A stretch of 9,490 nt of DNA from Lentimicrobiaceae bacterium. GTDB lineage: Bacteria > Bacteroidota > Bacteroidia > Bacteroidales > SKPS01. Positions 1 through 5,948 of this stretch are shown here, piece by piece. Position 1 is the stretch's first letter, and every line of letters begins with the position of its first letter. The DNA is taken from assembly GCA_007119395.1 (NCBI GenBank), contig SKPS01000102.1:1-9490 (forward strand). The letters run 5' to 3'. The notes under the pieces were generated by a model, which saw nothing but the letters and a program-made list of their open reading frames with translations, was not told where the DNA came from and did not search any database. Both the position numbers and the translations under genes were made by a program.

Positions 1-1
1 A

Positions 2-148
2 CTACTGACTACCAAATACCGACTACCGACTCTCGACTACCGACTACCGACTCTCGACTACCGACTACCGACTCTCGACTACCGACTACCGACTACCGAC
101 TACCGACTCTCGACTACCGACTACCGACTACCGACTCTCGACTACCGA
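2..148. repeat. 7-bp tandem repeat array (CTACCGA / CTCTCGA)
   Basis: Twenty-one consecutive 7-bp units stay in register from position 2. The first three are degenerate (CTACTGA, CTACCAA, ATACCGA). From 23 to 148 there are 18 perfect units: 13 CTACCGA and 5 CTCTCGA. The CTCTCGA variants begin at 30, 51, 72, 107 and 135, so their spacing is 21, 21, 35 and 28 bp, suggesting duplication in blocks of three to five units. The array is cut by the window edge on the left. Its last unit contains the stop codon (142-144, minus strand) of the response regulator gene. It is not a CRISPR array: there are no spacers and the unit is far too short. Confidence 0.95.
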
Positions 149-1359
149 TCTATCTTAAGTAAGAAATCTACCAGGTTATCCTCCTGACTCAGGTTCAGCT
201 TTTTCCTGAGACGGTAACGGGCCATGTCAACACTATTGGGGTTTTGGTTGGTGATGGCGGCAATGTCTTTGGAAGAGATATTCAACCGAAGCAATGCGCA
301 TAACTTACGCTCTCCCGGCGTAAGATCAGGATAAGAGGCGTTGAGAGTTTGGTAAAATGACTCATACACATTCTCAAAACGTGCTTCAAAATCGTCCCAG
401 ACGCTCTGCGAAACAGCCATATGGTTTTGCTTGACAATCTCAGAGATGATCTTAACGCCTGTAGGGTCTACATGCTTCTGCAGATCCCCCAGTCGTGAAA
501 TGAGTCGATTGTTTAGCTCACTGGCATGAATTAAACGCAAAGTACTCGAAACCAATTCTCGCTTTTTCGCTTCCATTAACTGTTCATGAGATCTCTTTAA
601 CGATGTAATATCGGTCATCGAACAGATAATCCCTGCAACTGATCCATCTACATTGTAATGGAGCTTTTTCGAAAAAAGGAAATCAGCAGAGGAGAGATCA
701 CACGACAGCTCATAACTCATCTCTCCGCCTTGGGCCATCAATTCTGTATCCTTTTGTATATGTACATTTTGAACTTTTTCTGAAAAAAAGCTATGTATAA
801 GACGTCCGGTAAGTGACTGGGCTTCTTCTGTACCCAATAAATCACCAAACGGCTTGTTGTAATGCATAATCACACCTCTTCGCGTGTAATAAACCAAAGG
901 GTGGGTGATGCCGGCAAACAAAGCCTCAATCATTCTGGTACTACTCTCTAGCTGTTCAAACTTCTGCTTCAATTCTATCGCCATTTCAGAGAGCATCAAC
1001 ATATTCCGCACCCTGGCCCGCAAGGTCAACCGATCAAATGGCTTCTGTAAAAAGTCAACAGCCCCTTCCTCCATGGCAGCCATCAAATCAACCGGAGTGG
1101 TCATAATGCCCGACATGAACAAAACCGGTATATCCATGAGATCAGGAATCACCTTCAACCTTCGCAGTGCCTCCATCCCATCTACCCGGGGCATCTGCCA
1201 ATCCATTATGATCATGTCTGGTTTCTCTTGCTCAGCCAATGCCAAACACTCCTCCCCATTGGAAGCCTGCACAAAATGATACGCCTGCCTACCAAGCATT
1301 TCAACCACTAACTGACGGTTAGTCGGCTCATCATCAACGATTAGTAACTTGCGAAACAT
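142..1359 (-). CDS. Response regulator with receiver, PAS and LuxR-type DNA-binding domains
   Basis: This 405-residue protein is a phosphorylation-controlled transcription regulator, presumably cytoplasmic. Residues 1-120 form a receiver domain with the full active site: acidic pair D9/D10, phospho-acceptor D53 in MDWQMP, switch S83 in FMSG, and K106 in KPF. A PAS-like sensor domain spans about 141-255 (HPLVYYTRRG, MHYNKPFGDLLG). A helical, probably coiled-coil linker follows (about 256-300). The C-terminus (346-405) is a LuxR-type helix-turn-helix, LTPGERKLCALLRLNISSKD through RYRLRKKL, of the kind placed at the end of many Bacteroidetes regulators. The start is the ATG at 1359-1357; no Shine-Dalgarno is visible, as usual in this phylum. 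No histidine kinase gene is adjacent, so its partner is unknown. The stop codon lies inside the 7-bp tandem repeat. The domain assignments are firm; target genes and signal are unknown. Confidence 0.9.
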   Translation of the reverse strand: MFRKLLIVDDEPTNRQLVVEMLGRQAYHFVQASNGEECLALAEQEKPDMIIMDWQMPRVDGMEALRRLKVIPDLMDIPVLFMSGIMTTPVDLMAAMEEGAVDFLQKPFDRLTLRARVRNMLMLSEMAIELKQKFEQLESSTRMIEALFAGITHPLVYYTRRGVIMHYNKPFGDLLGTEEAQSLTGRLIHSFFSEKVQNVHIQKDTELMAQGGEMSYELSCDLSSADFLFSKKLHYNVDGSVAGIICSMTDITSLKRSHEQLMEAKKRELVSSTLRLIHASELNNRLISRLGDLQKHVDPTGVKIISEIVKQNHMAVSQSVWDDFEARFENVYESFYQTLNASYPDLTPGERKLCALLRLNISSKDIAAITNQNPNSVDMARYRLRKKLNLSQEDNLVDFLLKIDR

Positions 1360-1385
1360 CTATATGGTTGTATCATTTTATATGG

Positions 1386-1418
1386 CAAATATATAGCATT
1401 TTTACGGTAACCTGACAA
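1386..1418 (-). promoter_or_regulatory. Putative promoter of the response regulator gene
   Basis: On the minus strand TATATTTG (1393-1386) matches the Bacteroidetes -7 element TAnnTTTG exactly, and a TTG at 1418-1416 sits 22 nt upstream of it as a possible -33 element (usual spacing is slightly shorter). The -7 element lies 26 nt before the start codon, giving a short leader. Motif match only. Confidence 0.55.
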
Positions 1419-1531
1419 AAGATTTTGAAATAATTCCGGGCTACCCCTTTCCCTTTTAACACCCTGATAAACATCAACAGAAAGCATGATGCCTTTCTTT
1501 CCCACTGACACACCATTATCACAGGAAACCG

Positions 1532-1539
1532 TAACTTTG
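1532..1539 (+). promoter_or_regulatory. Putative promoter -7 element of the PLP enzyme gene
   Basis: TAACTTTG is an exact match to the TAnnTTTG -7 consensus and is followed by CCGCG. No convincing -33 TTG lies at the expected distance. Transcription would start about 7 nt downstream, giving a leader of roughly 55 nt before the ATG at 1602. This placement also argues for the 1602 start over the in-frame ATG at 1554, which would lie almost at the transcript 5' end. Confidence 0.6.
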
Positions 1540-1601
1540 CCGCGTCTGACAACGTGTTGTTTTCAGCCAATATTTATTTATCTTTTAACACTTTAATTAT
1601 T

Positions 1602-2780
1602 ATGAAAGATCCTGCCAGTTCCATTCAGTACCTGAACCAGTTCGGTGAGTTTGGCGATGTTAATCCATCTATCACTGATTCAGCAACATACACTTTTTTA
1701 GAAGCCAAAACGATGGTGGATACATTCCAGGGTGAAGAGGAGGGTTGTTTCCTCTATTCACGCCACTGGAACCCGAGCAACAAATACCTGGCAGATGCAT
1801 TGGCTGCCATGGAGGGAACCCCTTCGGCGTGGGTCACCGCATCAGGCATGGCAGCCATCACCAACGCCATCCTGCAGATGTGTGGCTGCGGTGACCACAT
1901 CATCACCAGTATTACCACCTACGGAGGCACCTACGCCTTCCTGAAAAACTACCTCCCCAAGTTCAATATTGATGTCACCTTCGTGAACATCGATGACCTG
2001 GAGAGTGTGAAAAACGCGATTCGCCCCAACACAAAGCTGATCTACACCGAGACCATGACCAATCCGATGTTGCAGGTTTCCAACATCCCCGTTCTGGCTC
2101 AGATCGCCAATGAAGCAAATCTCAAACTGGTGGTAGACAACACCTTCACACCACTGATCGTATCCCCTTTCAAGCTGGGTGCCCATGTGGTGGTGTACAG
2201 CATGACCAAGTTCATCAACGGCAAGAACGACTGTGTGGCAGGTGCGATATGCGCTGATGAGGATTTTGTGAACAGCCTCAGCGATGTAAACACCGGCACG
2301 GCAATGCTGCTGGGGCCTGTCCTCGACCCGCTCCGTTCATCCAGCATCCTCAAAAACCTCCACACCCTCCACATCAGAATGCAAAAACACAGCGAAAACG
2401 CCATGTTCCTGGCGCAACGTTTTAAAGAGGCGGGGGTTAAAGTGAACTACCCCGGACTGCCCGATCACAAGAACCATGATCTGCTGAAAGAGCTGATGAA
2501 CCCTGGGTTCGGATTCGGTGGCATGATCGCCATCGACATGCAAACCGCTGAAAAAGCAAACCTCTTTATGGAGAAGATGCAACATGCGGGCGTAGGGTAC
2601 CTGGCGGTGAGCCTCGGCTACTTCAAAACCCTGTTCAGCAACTCCGGCAAAAGCACCTCCTCAGAGGTTCCCGAAGAGGTTCAACGCGAAATCGGTATGT
2701 CAGAAGGGCTGGTCAGATTCTCTGTGGGCCTCGACCACGACATTGCATACACCTGGGAGAAGATTGAGGGGGTGATGTGA
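1602..2780 (+). CDS. Cys/Met-metabolism PLP-dependent enzyme (cystathionine gamma-synthase / methionine gamma-lyase superfamily)
   Basis: This 392-residue protein has the usual length and residues of the trans-sulfuration PLP family, which acts on cystathionine, homocysteine, methionine or O-acylhomoserine in the cytoplasm. Y52 and R54 (LYSRHWNPS) match the phosphate contacts donated by the neighbouring subunit. S81-G82-M83 are the phosphate-binding loop, Y107 the ring-stacking Tyr, D179 (VVDNTF) the pyridine-nitrogen Asp, K203 in SMTKFINGKND the Schiff-base Lys, and R372 (LVRFSVGL) the substrate-carboxylate Arg. The start is set at 1602 (MKDPASS) because the family homology begins there; the in-frame ATG at 1554 would add 16 unlike residues close to the predicted transcription start. 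Motifs deviate from textbook forms: HWNPS rather than the usual GNPT-type motif, FINGKND rather than YINGHSD, and G109 where methionine gamma-lyases carry a Cys. The exact reaction, lyase or synthase, therefore cannot be decided. The stop codon lies within a GATGTGA repeat unit. Confidence 0.9.
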   Translation: MKDPASSIQYLNQFGEFGDVNPSITDSATYTFLEAKTMVDTFQGEEEGCFLYSRHWNPSNKYLADALAAMEGTPSAWVTASGMAAITNAILQMCGCGDHIITSITTYGGTYAFLKNYLPKFNIDVTFVNIDDLESVKNAIRPNTKLIYTETMTNPMLQVSNIPVLAQIANEANLKLVVDNTFTPLIVSPFKLGAHVVVYSMTKFINGKNDCVAGAICADEDFVNSLSDVNTGTAMLLGPVLDPLRSSSILKNLHTLHIRMQKHSENAMFLAQRFKEAGVKVNYPGLPDHKNHDLLKELMNPGFGFGGMIAIDMQTAEKANLFMEKMQHAGVGYLAVSLGYFKTLFSNSGKSTSSEVPEEVQREIGMSEGLVRFSVGLDHDIAYTWEKIEGVM

Positions 2781-2792
2781 GGATGTGAGGAT
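2773..2792. repeat. Short 8-bp repeat remnant (GGATGTGA) at the PLP enzyme stop codon
   Basis: TGATGTGA, GGATGTGA and a partial GGAT follow each other, and the TGA at 2778-2780 is the stop codon of the upstream gene. The unit is the same as in the arrays at 2875-2930 and 8499-8554. The twin hairpins at 2795-2874 separate this remnant from the longer array, as if they interrupted one array. Confidence 0.75.
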
Positions 2793-2794
2793 CC

Positions 2795-2830
2795 CGAAAA
2801 ATCGAAAACCTATGGTTTTCTGATTTTTCG
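2795..2830. terminator. 36-nt hairpin 1, possible bidirectional terminator
   Basis: The arm CGAAAAATCGAAAACC pairs with GGTTTTCTGATTTTTCG across a TAT loop, giving 16 base pairs with one bulged T. The 3' arm ends in T5CG, so RNA from either strand makes an A/U-rich stem. It may stop transcripts of the PLP enzyme gene, but it has no free U-tract after a GC-rich stem. It may instead be a mobile palindromic repeat, since a second 36-nt hairpin of the same design follows. Confidence 0.5.
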
Positions 2831-2838
2831 AGGATTCT

Positions 2839-2874
2839 CGAAAAACTAAGAAATCGAAGATTTCTGGTTTTTCG
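2839..2874. terminator. 36-nt hairpin 2, possible bidirectional terminator
   Basis: The arm CGAAAAACTAAGAAATC pairs with GATTTCTGGTTTTTCG across a GAA loop: 7 inner and 8 outer base pairs around a small internal loop. It has the same length and the same CGAAAAA...TTTTTCG ends as hairpin 1, from which it is separated by the 8-nt spacer AGGATTCT. Terminator or palindromic repeat element; the sequence alone does not decide. Confidence 0.5.
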
Positions 2875-2934
2875 GAATGTGGGGATGTGCTGATATGCTG
2901 ATGTGCTAATGTGCTGATGTGGGGATGTTGGGAT
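2875..2934. repeat. 8-bp tandem repeat array (GGATGTGN family), seven units
   Basis: Seven 8-bp units run from 2875 to 2930: GAATGTGG, GGATGTGC, TGATATGC, TGATGTGC, TAATGTGC, TGATGTGG, GGATGTTG, then a partial GGAT. It is more diverged than the array at 8499-8554 but has the same first unit, the same number of units and the same trailing GGAT. The last unit supplies the TTG that fits as the -33 element of the lipoprotein gene promoter. Confidence 0.85.
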
Positions 2935-2958
2935 CTTCAGTCAAATTTACTATTATTG
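2928..2958 (+). promoter_or_regulatory. Putative promoter of the transglutaminase-like lipoprotein gene
   Basis: TTG at 2928-2930 and TATTATTG at 2951-2958 (one mismatch to TAnnTTTG) are separated by 20 nt, the normal Bacteroidetes spacing. The TTG belongs to the last unit of the 8-bp repeat array. The leader to the ATG at 3011 would be about 45 nt. Confidence 0.45.
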
Positions 2959-3010
2959 CATGGTGGTTTAAGTCCTTTACACATCACAAAAAACATCAAC
3001 AACCAGCGCC

Positions 3011-5716
3011 ATGCACAGTTACAAGAACCCACGAATACTGATAGCACATAGGATTCTGAATCGTATATTCCTTTGGGTGTTTTTTGCCTCTCTATTCACT
3101 ATGGGGTGGCTTACGGGGTGCAGCTCCGGAGCGCACTTTCTGACCGACCGCAGTTACCGCCGGCAGGTGCAGTCCGATTTCAATGAGAAGCGAGTAATGG
3201 CAGTGCACCGTGAAGAGGCGCTGTTCTTGTTAATGGATCAGGGGCACCTTCCCCGGAAAGAGCACCAGGCGTTGCAGTTTCTCTATGCATACATGCCATG
3301 GGCCGATATGGCGGAATACGATGCGGTGTTTTTCCTGGAAAATGTGCGGCACAGCTTCAGGGTCGCTTCGTCCGCACCCTGGGGCCCGGATATCCCCGAA
3401 GAGATCTTCCGTCATTATGTGTTGCCGGTACGTGTGAACAACGAGAACCTGGACTCATCGCGGTGGGTCTTTTACCGTGAGCTGGCACCCCGGGTGATGC
3501 ACCTCTCGATGGAGGAGGCTGCCCTGGAGGTAAACCGTTGGTGCCACGAGAAGGTGACCTACAAGGCATCAGATGGACGCACCTCTTCGCCGCTCAGCAC
3601 GGTGCAAACGGCCCATGGCAGGTGTGGCGAGCAGTCGGTGTTCACTGTGGCGGCACTTCGCTCGGTGGGGATCCCTGCCCGGCAGGTGTATGTGCCCCGC
3701 TGGGCGCACAGCGACAGCAACCACGCATGGGTAGAGGTGTGGATTAACGGCGAATGGAAGTACCTGGGCGCCTGTGAGCCGGAGCCGGTACTCAACCGCG
3801 GATGGTTCACCGGGCCCGCCCGACGTACCATGCTGGTCCACTCCCGCGTGTTTGGCCGTTACAACGGATACGAAGAGGTGGTGAGCCACGAAAAAGAGTA
3901 CGCCGTAATCAACTCCACCGCCATCTACGCAGAAGTGACCCATCCGGTGGTGACAGTGGTGGATGAAAACGAAGATCCGGTGCCAGACGCCACCGTAGAG
4001 TTCGGACTCTATAACTTTGCCCAGTTCTTTCCGATCGCCTCACTCACCACCAACGCAAAGGGGGAGTGCTCCATCACCATCGGAAAAGGGGATATCCTTC
4101 TCCACGCCACCGATGGCAACAGATGCACCTGGCAACACCACAACCTCCGCACCGATACCGCCATCACCCTCATCCTGAAAAACTGCACCCTGCCCACCGC
4201 AGCCGACACCTGGCACTTCGACGTGCCCAATGAGGTGCCCTCAGGCCTCGAAAAACTCCCTAAAGAGGTGATAGACGAACACCGGAAACTCCTCGCACGC
4301 GAAGACTCCATCAGAAATGCCTATACCGCCACCTTCCCCTCAAAAGCCGAAATGAAAGCGTTCGCTGAAAAAAGCGGGAAACATGTCGACAGCGTGGTGA
4401 AGTACCTTCAGATCAGCCAGGGAAACCATCAGGCGGTGATGCAGTTCATCGGAGCGAACCCCTATTTCTACCTCCTGTTACAGCACCTGTCAGACAAAGA
4501 CATACGGGACACCGATTTTGACAGGCTGTACCAACTGGCAGCAGAGGCTGTTCCGAAACTCCAACCGGCTCCCCCTATCGATGGAATCATCATCCATTTT
4601 TACCAGGAAACACCTTGGTTTCAACGATTCGACACCCCTGAAACCGACGACCCATTTTACCACCGGTATGTCCTCAATCCGAAGATCGACCTCGAGTGGC
4701 TCCAGCCCTACAGAAAACTGTTGCAGGAGTATTTCACCCCGCTTTTCGGAACCGACTGCACCCCACAGCATCTTTTCCAATGGATTCGCGACAGCATCAC
4801 CGTTGACACCACGCCGATGTACAGCCGCATCATCACCACACCGGCGGGGGTGCACCGCCTCAGAGTGACCGACCCCTTATCGCGCGACATCTATTTCGTG
4901 GCGGCGTGCCGCAGCATGGAGATCCCTGCGCGCCTCGATCCCGCCACCAGGATCCCTCAGGTGTACAGCGAAAACAACTGGGTCGATTTCCACTTCGATG
5001 GTGCCGGAACAGAGGCGGTTGCTACCAACGGCTACCTTCTGATACACCCTCCCGAAGGGGATGCTGACCCTGAGTACTATACCCGATTCACCGTCGCCCG
5101 GCTCGAAAACGGACGATTCAACACCCTGCACTTCCCCTGGGGTCAACCACTCTCTGCCCTCCCCTACCCCATGGAACTAAGACCTGGTTATTATGCCCTC
5201 ACCAGCGGCCTCCGCCAATCAACCGGCGACGTGGACGTGGTGCGGGAATACTTCTCCATCACCCCCGGTGAGACCACCTCCATCCTGTTCCCGGTGCCGG
5301 AACCCGAAGCAACGGTGTATGGGCTATGGCCAGGAGAAACCACGCCAGCCATGGAGCAGGGATTTCTGTTTCTAATGCCCGAAACCACCGGAGAGCCCTC
5401 CCGGCACCTGCTCCAGGAGCTGCAGAATGGCTTCGCCCGCGACCATGAAAATATGCCTGCAGTTCTCCTTATGTGGGGTGATGAACACCACTCAGAGCAG
5501 GAGGTGCTGCTGGCAAGGTACCACCTCGCCGGAAAGGTGCACGTGATACCGCAGGATGAACAACTAAAGCAGGCGCTGCAAGAGATGCTGCCCACAGCAG
5601 CAGAACGTGCGCCGCTTACCGCCGGAGTAAACGCCAACCGAGAAATCATCTTCCTGGCCGGCGGGTACCAGGTCAACAGCATCGCACGAATCAGGGAGCT
5701 GGTTGGGGGGTTGTAA
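3011..5716 (+). CDS. Lipoprotein with duplicated transglutaminase-like module, one copy catalytically degenerate
   Basis: This 901-residue protein starts with a lipoprotein signal peptide: basic N-region, hydrophobic segment 19-34, lipobox LTGC with C37 as the lipidated residue. Residues after C37 (SSGAH) are not acidic, so a periplasm-facing location is more likely than surface export. Residues about 60-270 are a transglutaminase-like module with C205 (GRCGEQS), H238 (NHAWVEV) and probably E256 (GACEPEP) in the acidic position, fitting a cysteine-protease or amidase-like fold. About 308-390 resembles a carboxypeptidase-regulatory-like beta-sandwich. About 460-665 repeats the first module: HQA 85/473, YVL 136/553, W177/W591, and VAALRSVGIPAR (213-224) against VAACRSMEIPAR (630-641). 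In this copy the catalytic Cys and His are replaced by P622 and N655. A beta-rich stretch (about 670-775) and a possible thioredoxin-like domain without CXXC (about 783-901) complete it. No Shine-Dalgarno is seen. The substrate is unknown. Confidence 0.85.
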   Translation: MHSYKNPRILIAHRILNRIFLWVFFASLFTMGWLTGCSSGAHFLTDRSYRRQVQSDFNEKRVMAVHREEALFLLMDQGHLPRKEHQALQFLYAYMPWADMAEYDAVFFLENVRHSFRVASSAPWGPDIPEEIFRHYVLPVRVNNENLDSSRWVFYRELAPRVMHLSMEEAALEVNRWCHEKVTYKASDGRTSSPLSTVQTAHGRCGEQSVFTVAALRSVGIPARQVYVPRWAHSDSNHAWVEVWINGEWKYLGACEPEPVLNRGWFTGPARRTMLVHSRVFGRYNGYEEVVSHEKEYAVINSTAIYAEVTHPVVTVVDENEDPVPDATVEFGLYNFAQFFPIASLTTNAKGECSITIGKGDILLHATDGNRCTWQHHNLRTDTAITLILKNCTLPTAADTWHFDVPNEVPSGLEKLPKEVIDEHRKLLAREDSIRNAYTATFPSKAEMKAFAEKSGKHVDSVVKYLQISQGNHQAVMQFIGANPYFYLLLQHLSDKDIRDTDFDRLYQLAAEAVPKLQPAPPIDGIIIHFYQETPWFQRFDTPETDDPFYHRYVLNPKIDLEWLQPYRKLLQEYFTPLFGTDCTPQHLFQWIRDSITVDTTPMYSRIITTPAGVHRLRVTDPLSRDIYFVAACRSMEIPARLDPATRIPQVYSENNWVDFHFDGAGTEAVATNGYLLIHPPEGDADPEYYTRFTVARLENGRFNTLHFPWGQPLSALPYPMELRPGYYALTSGLRQSTGDVDVVREYFSITPGETTSILFPVPEPEATVYGLWPGETTPAMEQGFLFLMPETTGEPSRHLLQELQNGFARDHENMPAVLLMWGDEHHSEQEVLLARYHLAGKVHVIPQDEQLKQALQEMLPTAAERAPLTAGVNANREIIFLAGGYQVNSIARIRELVGGL

Positions 5717-5743
5717 GGTTGAATAGGGCTCAACCTCTTTTTT
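5716..5743 (+). terminator. Rho-independent terminator of the lipoprotein gene
   Basis: AGGTTGA (5716-5722) and TCAACCT (5730-5736) form a perfect 7-bp stem with a 7-nt loop, followed by C and six T. The stem begins on the last base of the TAA stop codon. This is the clearest terminator in the window and makes the lipoprotein gene a separate transcription unit from the permease gene. Confidence 0.85.
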
Positions 5744-5762
5744 ACCCCTACCTCATCTTTTC

Positions 5763-5847
5763 TTTTTACCACTCAGGCACTTAGAGCACATAGTTTCACT
5801 TAGTTCTTAGTGTATCTTGGTGAACTTAATGTCCTTAGTGGTAAAAA
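5763..5847. repeat. 85-bp inverted-repeat element with internal CACTTAG/CTTAGTG units
   Basis: TTTTTACCACT (5763-5773) and AGTGGTAAAAA (5837-5847) are perfect 11-bp inverted repeats at the ends. The interior contains spaced 7-bp words in both orientations: CACTTAG twice (from 5779 and 5798), and CTTAGTG twice with variants CTTGGTG and CTTAATG, spaced 9-10 bp apart. The minus strand reads as CACTAAG, CATTAAG, CACCAAG, CACTAAG. There is no coding potential. It could be a small non-autonomous palindromic element or a degenerate short tandem repeat. No obvious target-site duplication was seen. Confidence 0.7.
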
Positions 5848-5918
5848 AAACATAACCAGAAACCCAGAACTCCGAACAGGGAAAGGGAGTTAGACAGAAG
5901 ACAAAAACAACAAATCGC

Positions 5919-5926
5919 TACCTTTG
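5919..5926 (+). promoter_or_regulatory. Putative promoter -7 element of the SulP permease gene
   Basis: TACCTTTG is an exact match to TAnnTTTG and is followed by CCGCG, as at the PLP enzyme promoter. A -33 TTG is not visible at 19-22 nt upstream. Transcription would start around 5933, leaving a very short leader of about 15 nt before the ATG at 5949. Confidence 0.6.
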
Positions 5927-5948
5927 CCGCGAAAACACATGGCTGCGC

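Noticed and set aside
2..148. Possible CRISPR array at the left edge
   Set aside because: The unit is 7 bp, there are no unique spacers and no cas gene is present.
1373..1570. 65-codon minus-strand open frame upstream of the response regulator
   Set aside because: It covers both divergent promoter elements, has no recognisable domain or ribosome-binding signal, and fits chance expectation.
1554..1601. Longer N-terminus for the PLP enzyme from the ATG at 1554
   Set aside because: The extra 16 residues do not resemble the family and the ATG lies only about 8 nt after the predicted transcription start.
5191..5772. 193-codon minus-strand open frame over the end of the lipoprotein gene
   Set aside because: Antisense shadow; it also runs through the terminator and has Ser/Arg-rich low-complexity composition.
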